DNA from: Candidatus Diapherotrites archaeon
GTDB taxonomy: Archaea; Iainarchaeota; Iainarchaeia; Iainarchaeales; 1-14-0-10-31-34
Direction: 5' to 3'
NCBI GenBank assembly: GCA_040755695.1
Contig: JBFMAK010000001.1
Span: 510,637-574,636, forward strand
DNA length: 64,000 bases
The notes beneath the pieces are model-generated. The model saw only the letters and a program-made list of their open reading frames with translations, did not search any database and was not told where the DNA came from. A program made the translations under genes and the position numbers. Below, piece after piece: positions 33,065 through 42,418 of this stretch (position 1 is the first letter of the stretch; every line of letters starts with the position of its first letter).

Positions 33065-33412
33065 ATGATTATTAAAAGAGGGGACATTCTTTTAGTTGAC
33101 TTTAATCCAGTGAAGGGTTCAGAGCAGGGAAAAATAAGGCCTGCTGTTGTAGTGCAGAATGATGTTGGAAACATTTATGCTGGCACTACAATAGTTGTTC
33201 CAATAACAAGCAGCAAGCCTGAAAAAATTTATCCGACAGATGTTTTTGCTTCAGCAGAAGAATTAGGCCTTAAAAAAGAGTGGTCAATCAATTGTTCCCA
33301 GATTGCAACAGTTTCAATAAAACACAGGGTAATCAAAAAGCTTGGTTCACTCAATCCCGAAACAAGGAATAAAGTAAATGAAGCCCTCAAGACAAGCCTT
33401 GCATTAGACTGA
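33065..33412 (+). CDS. mazF: MazF endoribonuclease toxin
   Basis: A 115-residue MazF/PemK protein: KRGDILLVDFNPVKGSEQGK then IRPAVVVQND with the catalytic Arg, TTIVVPITSS with the Thr/Ser motif, and CSQIATVSIKHRVIKKLGSL. All conserved MazF elements are present, so an active mRNA interferase is expected. It immediately follows mazE. It is clearly separate from the more divergent PemK-like protein at 20137. Confidence 0.9.
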   Translation: MIIKRGDILLVDFNPVKGSEQGKIRPAVVVQNDVGNIYAGTTIVVPITSSKPEKIYPTDVFASAEELGLKKEWSINCSQIATVSIKHRVIKKLGSLNPETRNKVNEALKTSLALD

Positions 33413-33498
33413 TTTTTTTGTTTTACTTAGACAATTGACGGACGCAAACCCTTTTATTTAATTCTGTTTTTTTAGTTTGCTTTAGAGGGCTGGTTTAA

Positions 33499-34500
33499 TT
33501 GAAGGTTTCAGACGAATTGAATGACGGGGAAGGTTTTGACGAATTATTGTGTGAAAACTTTTCCATTGAAAGAGACTTGAATAAAGAGAAGTTGAAGGAT
33601 TTCTTGCTTAAAGCCGGAATGCCTTTGGATTTAATTGCTGAAGAAGCCTTGTGGCAGTTGGGATTAATTAAAGAATTCAATAAAGAAATGCACGTAAACA
33701 ATGCATACATCCTATTCTTTGCCTTAGAACCCCAAAAGTTTGTTGAGCAATCCTGTATTACTTGCGTTCGCTATCAAGGAAATTCAATGGCTTCAGTTAT
33801 TGATAGGAAAGCCTTGCAGGGAGACCTTCTCGCTTTAGTGGATGAAGCTGAATCATTCGTTAAAAGGCACACTCGCTTGGCTTACAGGTTCAACGGATTT
33901 AAGAGGATTGATGTTGAAGAGTATCCTTTTAATGCAGTGAGAGAAGCAATAATTAATGCTGTCTGCCACAGAAAATATTTCTTGAAGAATAATGTTTTCG
34001 TTAACGTTTTTGATGACAGAATTGAAGTGATTTCCCCTGGAAGTATTCCAAACAATCTGAGCTTAAAAGAGGTTTATGGGACAAGCAATCCAAGAAACTT
34101 TAAGGTAGTGGAATTATTCAAGAAAGTTCATTACATTGAAAGGCTTGGCTCTGGACTGAAAAGAATGGATGAATTAATGTTATTGCATGGACTAAAGAAA
34201 CCTTTATATGAAGCAAACAAGGCTTTTTTTAAGGCAACCTTTTTTGGACCAAAAGAAAAAATTTTGGGGTTAGTGAAGTCTTCTAATGAAACAGACTTAA
34301 GAGAACTTGGCTTGAATGAAAGGCAAATCAAGGCATTGAATTACCTGCAAAAACAAGCCTTTACCACAAGAAGCGATTACCAAAAACAATTCAAGGTTTC
34401 AAAAATGACTGCCTTCAGAGACTTGCTGTTCTTGATTGAAAAAGGCATGATAAAATCCGAAGGCAAAAGCGTTTCAGCAAAATACTTTCTGAGCAAATGA
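33499..34500 (+). CDS. HATPase_c_4 / winged-helix transcriptional regulator-like protein, N-terminally short
   Basis: A 333-residue protein matching the C-terminal part of AlbA_2 (Schlafen-like)/HATPase_c_4 proteins: PFNAVREAIINAVCHRKYF (GHKL-type ATP site), RIEVISPGSIPNNL, VHYIERLGSGLKRMDEL, and a C-terminal winged helix with TTRSDYQKQFKVSKMTAFRDL. The usual AlbA_2 domain of about 110 residues that precedes this is missing. The TTG start at 33499 follows GAGGG, and nothing resembling AlbA_2 is seen upstream, where mazF lies. It may be a short natural variant or a truncated gene. Its role in defence or regulation is unproven. Confidence 0.7.
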   Translation: MKVSDELNDGEGFDELLCENFSIERDLNKEKLKDFLLKAGMPLDLIAEEALWQLGLIKEFNKEMHVNNAYILFFALEPQKFVEQSCITCVRYQGNSMASVIDRKALQGDLLALVDEAESFVKRHTRLAYRFNGFKRIDVEEYPFNAVREAIINAVCHRKYFLKNNVFVNVFDDRIEVISPGSIPNNLSLKEVYGTSNPRNFKVVELFKKVHYIERLGSGLKRMDELMLLHGLKKPLYEANKAFFKATFFGPKEKILGLVKSSNETDLRELGLNERQIKALNYLQKQAFTTRSDYQKQFKVSKMTAFRDLLFLIEKGMIKSEGKSVSAKYFLSK

Positions 34501-34783
34501 TACGTGTTCAGAGAAAAAGATACGTTCTTGATACTGATTTCTCGCCAAACAAAGAAGGGCAAGCAGGTACGATAAAACAAAAAATGATACGCAAATGAAA
34601 CGCAAAAAACAAACATTTTCCTTTTGTTTCCACCCAATTCTTTTTTTGTTCCTCTCCAATGACAATTCCTTGCTACATAATCGAACTTAAGTTTTTAAAG
34701 ATTTCTGCTTCCAAGATGACTTACATCTAATAATTTTACTCAGATTTACTTGAATAAATAAAAAATTGGGGGGTAGTGGTAAA
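34501..34783. other. Intergenic AT-rich stretch with GATACG repeats
   Basis: No credible gene was seen in these 283 bases. Near the left end GATACG recurs at about 34499, 34520 and 34590, with GATACT and GTACGATA variants between. The right part (34730-34783) carries the promoter and the GGGGGTAGTGG ribosome binding site of the large surface protein gene. Confidence 0.45.
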
Positions 34784-37700
34784 ATGAGTATAAATAATAA
34801 CGTAATAAAATTCACTCTAATTCTCTTTTTATTCACCATCTTTGCTTCAACTGCTTCTGCTTTGCATACAAGCACTGCTGAACTTCAACCTGAATGGTCT
34901 CCGGCAGGAGAACCCGTTAATTACACTGTTACTTTTTGTAATGATGGAACTAGTACACATGACGTAGATGAAGTTAGAATCTACAGAAACATGTCTTACA
35001 CGAATTTTGTGTGTGATGATAAAGCAGGATGGGAAAAATATTTTATTTCTGCAAAGCAGGCTTGCCAATATGTTGCAATTGATAGCAGTTCTGGCAATTA
35101 TATAAGCCCTGGCGAATGTGAAGACTTTACTTTTTCCGCAACAACCCCTCAAAGTGGATGTGAATTTACTTGGGACTTTGAAACAAGAGATTTAACTTTC
35201 CCTAACACTGGTTCAATACAGTATCTTAGTGATACAACTAGTGTTGATGACATGAAGCCCATGTTAATCAAAACATTGGGCGACCCGAAAATTCAAAACG
35301 AAGAAACTTGGATTACACAACAAACCCCCATACACATAGAAGCATATGATCAAGGAGAGTGTGGTATCAGCGGCCTGAATTATTGTGAATACAGATATGA
35401 TGTTGATGGAGTGGAAGTATTGCCTTGGACACAAATTCAATGGCAAAAAGTTCAACTCGGGCAACCACCTCATTATCATTACACTTTCAACTATCAAGAA
35501 GATTCAAATCACTATTTAGAAATAAGATGTTATGATATTGCAGGGAATATGGCTTACCATGAACAATGGGAAAAGGTAGATGACACCCCCCCAGTAACAA
35601 CAAAGCAATTTACTGGCCCCCAAAAAATTGATGGTTTAGTTGAATGGATTGACGGAATAACTACTGTAACTTTAAATCCTACAGACCCAGACCCAACAAC
35701 TTATGACTGTAATATTGGGGTGGACAAGACCTGGTATAGAAATGACTGGTATGTAGAAGGCGAAGGAACAGCTGGTTGTTATGACCCACAAAATTATTGT
35801 AATGAACAATGGTATAGTATAGTAAGCCCTTACACAATGGAAGAATATCCTGGCTGTATTGATTATTGGCAAGAACAATGTCTTGAAGCAGGTTCCCATG
35901 GTTCAACTGAATGGTTTGATTGTATGGACTATTGGTTGTACGAGGACTGTAGCATCACAAACTGGAAACTTTACAGAGGCAACCCAATCCAAAAAGAAGA
36001 AGAATCTTGCCATATCATGTCATTTTTCAGTGTAGATTACTTGGGAAATAAAGAAGACCTTAATATGAATTGCTTCTTTGTTGACAAAACGCCTCCAATG
36101 GTTATTAAAGACAATGGAAATGCAATTCCAGGCACTGGAGAAAAAATGTTTGTAACAGACGATAATCCAAACGGAGACTTCCACTGGATTACCACAGAAA
36201 TGCCTGTAACCTTCACTTGTGATGACAGCTGGGGTAAAGAAGCACCACATCCATCAGGAGACGAAGAACTTTGCTATAAGGTTTCATATGATTATCCTGA
36301 ATGGGATTACATTACAGAGGATTATTGTAGCACTGAATTAAATAAAGACGGCTACTGCTGTGTTCCGGCAACAGTAAAAGACCCATTCGAATTTTATTTC
36401 AATGAAGAATCAATGCACAATCTGGAGTACTACTGTATTGATGCAGTAGAAAAGAAGAGCGATGTACATGTACAATATTATAAAGTAGATGACACGCCCC
36501 CACTCATAGAAAAATATATGATTGGTGATTATAATGGAGATTGTCCTTATGGAACAGATTTAGAACACGGGGACTGTTTTGTTGCGGATAATGGTTCAAG
36601 TGGTGTAGAGATTTATGCATATGATCCGGAGCCACACCCAGTAGGTGTCGATGTAGAAAAATGCAGATATGCACTTTGGTGGCACACAACTGAACAAGAA
36701 TGTTATGATGCGGGTTATAACGAATATGATCCAATAAATGGAAGATGTGCAGTTGAAGCAGGCTCTATTGATGGTTCCCAAGAGATATTCTTCCAAGAAG
36801 ATTCTACGCATGACTTAGTCATTTATTGTTATGACAGGTTAGGAAACCTAGCTCAGGATGAAGAAGTATTTCTCGTTGACTCAACTCCTCCAGTTACAAC
36901 CAAATGGTATGAAGGACCACAATACCCAAATCCAATACTTGAAGGCGAAACACCTTACCCTCACTGGATTAATTCTTCAACTTTAGTGCACTTAGAAGCA
37001 GAAGACGAAAAAGTTGGAGTGGGCAAGATTTACTGGAGAAACACACTTGTGGACAACATATATTGTTTCACTGAATTCAGTGGATGCCAAAACGCAGAAG
37101 GCTTAGGATTATTCCAGGAATACCTTGAGCCATTCAATAAGCCAGAGGAATCATGCCACCTAATAGAATATTATGCAGTAGACAAGTTAGGGAACGAAGA
37201 GCAAATAAAGAAACAGTGTGTATTCGTTGATAATACAGAGCCAATTGTTTCAAAAACAGTTGGAGACCCAAAAGTTGAATGCGGTGGAACAATTGTGCTG
37301 GACTTTGAGGACCTCCCTGGTCAAGGACAACTGCCATCAAACTATGCTGGTCTTACATGGAGTCCAGATTGGTGGCACTATGATTGGCCGCAACCACCTT
37401 ACACACCGCATTCAGGAGTGGTAATATTATATGACTTCGACCCTAACGCATATATAATTTTCCCACAACCAACCACATTCGAAGGCGCATGGTTTGCAGG
37501 GGGATATAACCCAGACTATTTTGTAATGGATGACTTCACATATAAAACGGGTGGTAATGCAGAATGCGATTACTATGTAACGCAGCAGACCCCAATATAC
37601 TTGAACTGTGAGGACACAGGAAATCATCCAGTGAACAATGTAAAGGCATTTTACAGAACTTATTTCTGCGATCAGGAACCGCCAGCAGAATGGACTGAAT

Positions 37701-39502
37701 ACCCAATTGACACAATATACTTCGGAGAAGACTCATGCCACAAGTTGGACTACTATTGTGAGGATGCATTAGGCAACAAGACAGATACCTACACAGAAAC
37801 AGACTTTGTTGATAGTGTGGCACCAGACATAAATAAAATAATAATTGGACCACAATACGGACAGTGCCCGCCAAGACCAGATAGCGATGATGAATGCTAT
37901 ATTGACACAGCAACAGAAATTCACGTGAATGCAATTGACCCAGAATCACACCCAGTAAATGATGTTACATGCAATTGGAGTTATGAGGTAATAGATGATG
38001 ACAAGAGTGACGGAGAGCAAGGAGTAAAACCTCCTTTCATAATAAAATTGCCTGAAGAATCAAGGCACGCTCTCTACATTGAGTGCTGGGATGCTTTAGG
38101 CAATAGAGCAAGAGACTACGAAGAGTTTATAGTAGACAAGACTCCCCCAGTGACAACAAAGAGATATGGAGAACCATTTTACCCAAACCAGATAAGTGAC
38201 TGGATTAGTTCTCTAACACCAATATACTTCAGTGCCTATGACCCAGAACCTCATCCATCAGGAGTTAAAGCAACGTATTACAGGATAAGCCTTGTAGACG
38301 ACACCTATTGTGACGGCATAAACGAAGATAAAAACTATGACCTGTCATGTGAAGACGCTCCAACACCAGACAGCTTCTTTGATGTCTTTATTGAACTAAG
38401 CCCGCCAACAATACCAGAGGAGTCATGCCATCTAATAGAATACTACAGTGTTGATAACGTTGACAAGACAGAAGAACCAAAAAGGCAGTGTGTCTTTGTG
38501 GACAATACTGCTCCAATTCCAGACAAGAATGTAGGAGAGCCAAAATCAAAGTGGGATGGCAGTGATTCAGTCTATTATCCAGAAGAAACAGAATACTGTT
38601 GGGCAACAGAGAATGGCATTGAGTGCTGGAAGATAACCTTGCTTACGCCAGTAAAACTTGGCTGCGTTGACCAAGCGCCGCATCCAGTAGACAATGAAGG
38701 CGTATGCTTTAGGGTTGAATGGGATAAAGAAGATATGACAGAAAATTATTGTGAACAGTACCAAGGAGACATGAAAGAAAACGGTTTCTGTTGCGTGAAC
38801 AAGGAAATAGAATTCATGTTCAATAAGACAAGCGAGCATGAATTAGAATACTACTGCGTTGACGCGTTAGGCAATAGTAACGAACAGAATTTAGATGTAG
38901 AGAAATTCAAGGTAGAAGACACTAAGTTTGAAATACAGATAAACAAGAAATGGAATTTAATTTCAGTGCCTGTAGTGCTTTTGGATGACGATCCAGAAGT
39001 AGTGTTCAGTAATATAAGTGAATGTATTGAATCAGTGTGGGCATATGATGGCGAGAGCGAAGAATGGTATGTCTTCACTCCAAATGATGCGCCAGATAAC
39101 CTAGAAAGCATTACTCCGGGCTGGGGCTACTGGGTATTAGGAAAAGATGATTGTACTTTAGTCATTGGAGGAAGCCTAATGAATCCAGGTCCAACACCTC
39201 AAGCAAGCAAGAAAATTGTTTCAGGGTGGAACTTGATTGGATACTATGGAGCAGATGGAATGGAAGGCTATTATGGGCCATATGGTAATGGAGGACAATC
39301 ATATTGTGAACTTTATTCTCTTGGAGAAGATTTATGGGATAAGGAGTTCACTGGATTATGGACTTATTGGGAGCCAGACAATCCAAATCAATGGAAGCCG
39401 TTAAGCAGATATAATAATATGGACCCAGGAGCAGGCTACTGGTTGGCAACACCACAAGAAGGCCTTTACACGTCATCAACTGACTGCGGATGGTGGGATT
39501 AA
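34784..39502 (+). CDS. Giant secreted surface protein with TPP/Cys-rich repeats
   Basis: A 1572-residue protein with a signal peptide (NVIKFTLILFLFTIFASTASA). About nine modules of 90-150 residues follow, each with a linker like VDDTPPVTTK, VDKTPPMVIK, VDSTPPVTTK or VDNTAPIPDK, paired cysteines and phrases such as EESCHLIEYYSVDNV or LEIRCYDIAGN, an Ig-like bacterial/archaeal surface pattern. The C-terminal 200 residues hold two copies of a WNLI ... PGWGYW / PGAGYW module. No C-terminal membrane anchor is present. The gene is long, rich in Cys and aromatic residues, and followed by another surface gene. It may form part of the cell envelope or mediate contact; function inferred only from architecture. 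Confidence 0.75.
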   Translation: MSINNNVIKFTLILFLFTIFASTASALHTSTAELQPEWSPAGEPVNYTVTFCNDGTSTHDVDEVRIYRNMSYTNFVCDDKAGWEKYFISAKQACQYVAIDSSSGNYISPGECEDFTFSATTPQSGCEFTWDFETRDLTFPNTGSIQYLSDTTSVDDMKPMLIKTLGDPKIQNEETWITQQTPIHIEAYDQGECGISGLNYCEYRYDVDGVEVLPWTQIQWQKVQLGQPPHYHYTFNYQEDSNHYLEIRCYDIAGNMAYHEQWEKVDDTPPVTTKQFTGPQKIDGLVEWIDGITTVTLNPTDPDPTTYDCNIGVDKTWYRNDWYVEGEGTAGCYDPQNYCNEQWYSIVSPYTMEEYPGCIDYWQEQCLEAGSHGSTEWFDCMDYWLYEDCSITNWKLYRGNPIQKEEESCHIMSFFSVDYLGNKEDLNMNCFFVDKTPPMVIKDNGNAIPGTGEKMFVTDDNPNGDFHWITTEMPVTFTCDDSWGKEAPHPSGDEELCYKVSYDYPEWDYITEDYCSTELNKDGYCCVPATVKDPFEFYFNEESMHNLEYYCIDAVEKKSDVHVQYYKVDDTPPLIEKYMIGDYNGDCPYGTDLEHGDCFVADNGSSGVEIYAYDPEPHPVGVDVEKCRYALWWHTTEQECYDAGYNEYDPINGRCAVEAGSIDGSQEIFFQEDSTHDLVIYCYDRLGNLAQDEEVFLVDSTPPVTTKWYEGPQYPNPILEGETPYPHWINSSTLVHLEAEDEKVGVGKIYWRNTLVDNIYCFTEFSGCQNAEGLGLFQEYLEPFNKPEESCHLIEYYAVDKLGNEEQIKKQCVFVDNTEPIVSKTVGDPKVECGGTIVLDFEDLPGQGQLPSNYAGLTWSPDWWHYDWPQPPYTPHSGVVILYDFDPNAYIIFPQPTTFEGAWFAGGYNPDYFVMDDFTYKTGGNAECDYYVTQQTPIYLNCEDTGNHPVNNVKAFYRTYFCDQEPPAEWTEYPIDTIYFGEDSCHKLDYYCEDALGNKTDTYTETDFVDSVAPDINKIIIGPQYGQCPPRPDSDDECYIDTATEIHVNAIDPESHPVNDVTCNWSYEVIDDDKSDGEQGVKPPFIIKLPEESRHALYIECWDALGNRARDYEEFIVDKTPPVTTKRYGEPFYPNQISDWISSLTPIYFSAYDPEPHPSGVKATYYRISLVDDTYCDGINEDKNYDLSCEDAPTPDSFFDVFIELSPPTIPEESCHLIEYYSVDNVDKTEEPKRQCVFVDNTAPIPDKNVGEPKSKWDGSDSVYYPEETEYCWATENGIECWKITLLTPVKLGCVDQAPHPVDNEGVCFRVEWDKEDMTENYCEQYQGDMKENGFCCVNKEIEFMFNKTSEHELEYYCVDALGNSNEQNLDVEKFKVEDTKFEIQINKKWNLISVPVVLLDDDPEVVFSNISECIESVWAYDGESEEWYVFTPNDAPDNLESITPGWGYWVLGKDDCTLVIGGSLMNPGPTPQASKKIVSGWNLIGYYGADGMEGYYGPYGNGGQSYCELYSLGEDLWDKEFTGLWTYWEPDNPNQWKPLSRYNNMDPGAGYWLATPQEGLYTSSTDCGWWD

Positions 39503-39514
39503 AAAAAATAATTT

Positions 39515-39558
39515 GGAGAAGTAATTTTTTCTCCTTTTTTTTCTTTTTTTTTTTTTTT
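39515..39558 (+). terminator. Hairpin plus long T-tract after the giant surface gene
   Basis: GGAGAA (39515-39520) and TTCTCC (39529-39534) form a short stem around GTAATTTT and are followed by 24 bases that are almost all T. Poly-T tracts are the usual archaeal termination signal, so this should end the long transcript. Confidence 0.7.
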
Positions 39559-39636
39559 GAAAAAGCATTTGAATTAAAAACTTAACTCAACACAAAATTA
39601 ATTCAACATAACAGAATTCGGGGGGAATGAAATAAA

Positions 39637-40503
39637 ATGAATTTGAAGATTTTACTTTTAGCTTGTTTTATTTTATTGTTTTCTGGAACTATTTTTGCTG
39701 CTGCTCCAGTGCCTCCACATCAATTTTATGGAACTGTTTCAATTGGAGGCAGTCCAGCAGCAAACGGAATCCCAATAATTGCAAAAATTACTGGAACAAT
39801 GGTTGCAAGCACTGTTACTTCTAATGGAAGATATGGTTATGATCCAGTATTTTTTGTATATGACCCTAACGGCGATAGAGCAGGAAAAAAAATTGAATTC
39901 TATATTCTTGAAATTAAAGTAGGAGAACAAACATTCATAAATGGCGGCATAACTCAATTGAATTTCACTATTGCAAATGCTGTTTGCAGTGATACTTTCT
40001 GTGACCCAAACGAAGAAACGTGTTCTAGTTGTTCACAAGACTGCGGCAATTGTCCTCCTTCCGACACCGGCGGTGGTGGCGGAGGTGGAGGAGGTGACGG
40101 CGGTGGCGGAGGCGGAAGCCCTCCTTGCACTCCAACATGGGAATGCACTGACTGGGGTGAATGCACTCTAGAAGGAAAACAAAGCAGGACATGCGTTAAA
40201 TCAAATAAATGCTCAAGCAATACAGGAAAGCCCATTGAAGTACAGTTATGCACTTATGTGCCCCCAGAGCCAGTGAAGGAAACAGAAGAAACAGCAAGCG
40301 GGACAGGAAATGAGAATGGGACAACAGGAGTAAACATTCCTTCAAATGATACAGGGAATAAGTCAACTTCAGCGAATTACATTGCAACAGGATTCTTCGG
40401 CTTGCCTCAGTTATGGTCTAATTTATTGATTGCAGCAATAGTCATAATAGTAATAATTGCAATAATTGCGTTCGCTTTGATTGCAAGGAAAAAGAAGAAG
40501 TAA
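39637..40503 (+). CDS. Membrane-anchored surface protein with TSP1-like domain
   Basis: A 288-residue secreted protein: signal peptide (LLLACFILLFSGTIFAAAP), a beta-rich Ig/transthyretin-like domain (FYGTVSIGGSPAANGIPI), a Cys-rich motif (CDPNEETCSSCSQDCGNC), a Gly-rich linker, then PTWECTDWGECTLEGKQSRTC. The last is close to a thrombospondin type 1 repeat core. A Thr/Asn-rich stalk leads to one C-terminal helix (LLIAAIVIIVIIAIIAFALI) and KKKK stop-transfer. Start has GGGGGGAAT upstream, like the giant gene before it. It could anchor other envelope proteins; binding partners are unknown. Confidence 0.8.
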   Translation: MNLKILLLACFILLFSGTIFAAAPVPPHQFYGTVSIGGSPAANGIPIIAKITGTMVASTVTSNGRYGYDPVFFVYDPNGDRAGKKIEFYILEIKVGEQTFINGGITQLNFTIANAVCSDTFCDPNEETCSSCSQDCGNCPPSDTGGGGGGGGGDGGGGGGSPPCTPTWECTDWGECTLEGKQSRTCVKSNKCSSNTGKPIEVQLCTYVPPEPVKETEETASGTGNENGTTGVNIPSNDTGNKSTSANYIATGFFGLPQLWSNLLIAAIVIIVIIAIIAFALIARKKKK

Positions 40504-40530
40504 TTTTTTTTTCTTTTTTTTCTTTTTTTT

Positions 40531-41148
40531 TTATTTTATTGATTTCATTGCTTGCTGCACTATCTGCCTTCTCATTCTGTCATAATATGTGAATTCTGTT
40601 TTCAGGTTTGCTCTCAGGACTTTTTCGTTCAAAAGATCCAATGTTTTTATCAATTGCAGAAAATTAGGGCTGAATTCTCCGATTATATCTTTTAATCTTG
40701 ATACAGATTCAGCTATATCATTAAAGTCTCTTCCCAGTTTTGCATAAAAATCGCTGTGGTCTTTGTCAAGCCCTGATTTTTTTATGAATTCTAGCTGGCT
40801 TTGCCCTGCATTGATTACTTTAATTAGAATATCCTTTTCTATTTTCCGCTTGTTCATCATTTCAGATTCAAGTTGGCTTATGTAAAGGCTTTGGGCCGTA
40901 AGCTCTGCAATCCTGCGCCTTTTTCTTTCAGGGACTTTAAGCAATTTTATCATGTCGCCAATAGCGCAGCTTATTACAAACAGTCTTTTTTTCTGGAGGC
41001 CTATCCCTTCTGGGGCTTTGCCTGCCCATTTTTTTACAAATTCAGGAAGCAGGGCTTCCCTTGCTATTTCTTTATTTTGTTTTTTAAGCATTCTTTTGGT
41101 TTTTTTCCGGGAACGCCTTCCTTCAGGTCCCTTTCTTTTCATCGGCAT
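40531..41148 (-). CDS. Uncharacterised helical protein overlapping the cyclo-ligase gene
   Basis: A 205-residue protein with a very basic N-terminus (MKRKGPEGRRSRKKTKRMLK) and an otherwise helical sequence (LLKVPERKRRRIAELTAQSL, QSQLEFIKKSGLDKDH). No signal or membrane segment. Its start overlaps the end of the 5-formyl-THF cyclo-ligase gene by 10 bases, so translation is coupled. No family recognised. A poly-T/poly-A region at 40503-40530 separates it from the convergent surface gene. Confidence 0.6.
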   Translation of the reverse strand: MPMKRKGPEGRRSRKKTKRMLKKQNKEIAREALLPEFVKKWAGKAPEGIGLQKKRLFVISCAIGDMIKLLKVPERKRRRIAELTAQSLYISQLESEMMNKRKIEKDILIKVINAGQSQLEFIKKSGLDKDHSDFYAKLGRDFNDIAESVSRLKDIIGEFSPNFLQLIKTLDLLNEKVLRANLKTEFTYYDRMRRQIVQQAMKSIK

Positions 41149-41708
41149 TCAACCACCCTTTCTTCTGTTATTATTTTTTCTACTTTCATGTCGTGGCATT
41201 CGCAGGGAATTTCTTTTGTTAACTGGGACTCAAAAGCCAGGGCAATCACAGGAATCTTTTTGGGCAGTTCGGAAAGAAACTTGTCGAAGAATCCTTTCCC
41301 TGAGCCTATCCTGTTGCCTTTTTCGTCAAAGGCAATGCCTGGAATGATGATTAAATCTAGTTCTTTTGCGTTCACAGGCCTCAGGAATTCTTTTTTGGGC
41401 TGGAACAATCCAATTAAAGTAGGTTCTAATTCTTTCTCGAAGTTTTTGATTTCGGACAAAAATATTTTGTTCTTCTTAAAGTCTGTGATTGGGATTACAA
41501 CCCTCTTCTTTTTCTTTAATGCCTCTTTTATTAGTTCATGAGTCCTTACCTCGCTCTTAAAGCTGATGTAAGAAAATAATGTTTTTGCTTTCCTGAATTC
41601 CTGCAACTCAAATAAATTCTTCTTTATTTCATTGCTTTTCTCTATTAGTTCCTCTTTTGAGAGCAGGTCTCTTTTGGCTTTGAATTCCTTGCGTAGCTTC
41701 TTCTTCAT
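41139..41708 (-). CDS. 5-formyltetrahydrofolate cyclo-ligase
   Basis: A 189-residue enzyme that converts 5-formyl-THF to 5,10-methenyl-THF with ATP, returning a stored or inhibitory folate to the active pool. Signatures: basic N-terminal helix MKKKLRKEFKAKRDLLSKEE, the LFSYISFKSEVRTHELI substrate region and the ATP/Mg motif PGIAFDEKGNRIGSGKGFFD. It completes the folate set with GlyA, FolD, PurN, PurH and ThyX in this window, though it lies about 10 kb away. Often named ygfA or MTHFS. Confidence 0.88.
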   Translation of the reverse strand: MKKKLRKEFKAKRDLLSKEELIEKSNEIKKNLFELQEFRKAKTLFSYISFKSEVRTHELIKEALKKKKRVVIPITDFKKNKIFLSEIKNFEKELEPTLIGLFQPKKEFLRPVNAKELDLIIIPGIAFDEKGNRIGSGKGFFDKFLSELPKKIPVIALAFESQLTKEIPCECHDMKVEKIITEERVVECR

Positions 41709-41821
41709 AACATCTAACTTTAAGAAAAGAAAAGCATTAAAAGCTAATCTTTGGCAAAAAAAAGGGTTTTTTATGCAAAGCTTTTTATTAGTTTAAAATT
41801 ATTTATTTAACGTGAATTAGA

Positions 41822-42412
41822 ATGGAAGGAAACAAGCTGGTTCTTTCTCTATCCAAGATGATAGACGAGGAAATAGGCAGGGTGTTCAATGAAATAAAGC
41901 TGAACATAAAAGACATAGGCTTCTGCCCTCCAAGCGAAATAGTGAAAAAGGAGTTCAGTTCATTAAAGCCTGTTGTAGGCATTTACTGTGATGTAAGCTC
42001 AAGCGCTTTCACTGGAAAATCAGGAGACTTAAAGGGAAGCCTTGTTGCAGCAATGCAGTCAAACCACGCATTCCTTCTTGTTGATTTAATTGAAGGAAAG
42101 GAGCTCAATTCAACCAAATTCATTTCCGAAAGGGAAGGCCTTAAAGTAAAAAACTTGTACGGCAACCTGTTCAAGGCATTCATTGACGCCTTAAGCGATT
42201 TCTTTAATGAAAAGCTTTCTTTCTCTGAACCCCAGATTTTTGTAACCTTGGGCGATTACATTTATGAGTTCTGCGCAAAAGACTTTATGTCAAACAAGGA
42301 CGGCTTATGCATTAAAGGGGAGATAGAGGTGAGCGGCACTCCAATTAAAGGAGAGGTATTGCTTTATCTTTCAAGCGAGCAGCCTGAACTCCTGTACGAA
42401 AAAATAAAGTGA
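41822..42412 (+). CDS. CheC-like protein of unknown function
   Basis: A 196-residue protein. FTGKSGDLKGSLVAAMQSNH, then LVDLIEGKELN, EREGLKVKNLYGNLFKAFID and LSFSEPQIFV resemble the two-layer CheC/CheX/FliN-type fold (a GxxxG strand, the E...N helix and a sxP strand). In CheC the E-x2-N motif carries phosphatase activity; here E-G-L-K-V-K-N differs, so catalysis is doubtful. No che or archaellum genes are near. It is 6 bases upstream of the RecA-fold-like gene and probably cotranscribed. Confidence 0.5.
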   Translation: MEGNKLVLSLSKMIDEEIGRVFNEIKLNIKDIGFCPPSEIVKKEFSSLKPVVGIYCDVSSSAFTGKSGDLKGSLVAAMQSNHAFLLVDLIEGKELNSTKFISEREGLKVKNLYGNLFKAFIDALSDFFNEKLSFSEPQIFVTLGDYIYEFCAKDFMSNKDGLCIKGEIEVSGTPIKGEVLLYLSSEQPELLYEKIK

Positions 42413-42418
42413 TTTTTT

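Noticed and set aside
39954-40253. Possible GC-rich repeat or regulatory element at the Gly codon run (40070-40115)
   Set aside because: It encodes the flexible Gly linker of the TSP1-like surface protein; the antisense Pro frame is a shadow.
40504-40530. Homopolymer-rich stretch as a novel element
   Set aside because: Poly-T runs at convergent gene ends are ordinary archaeal termination signals.
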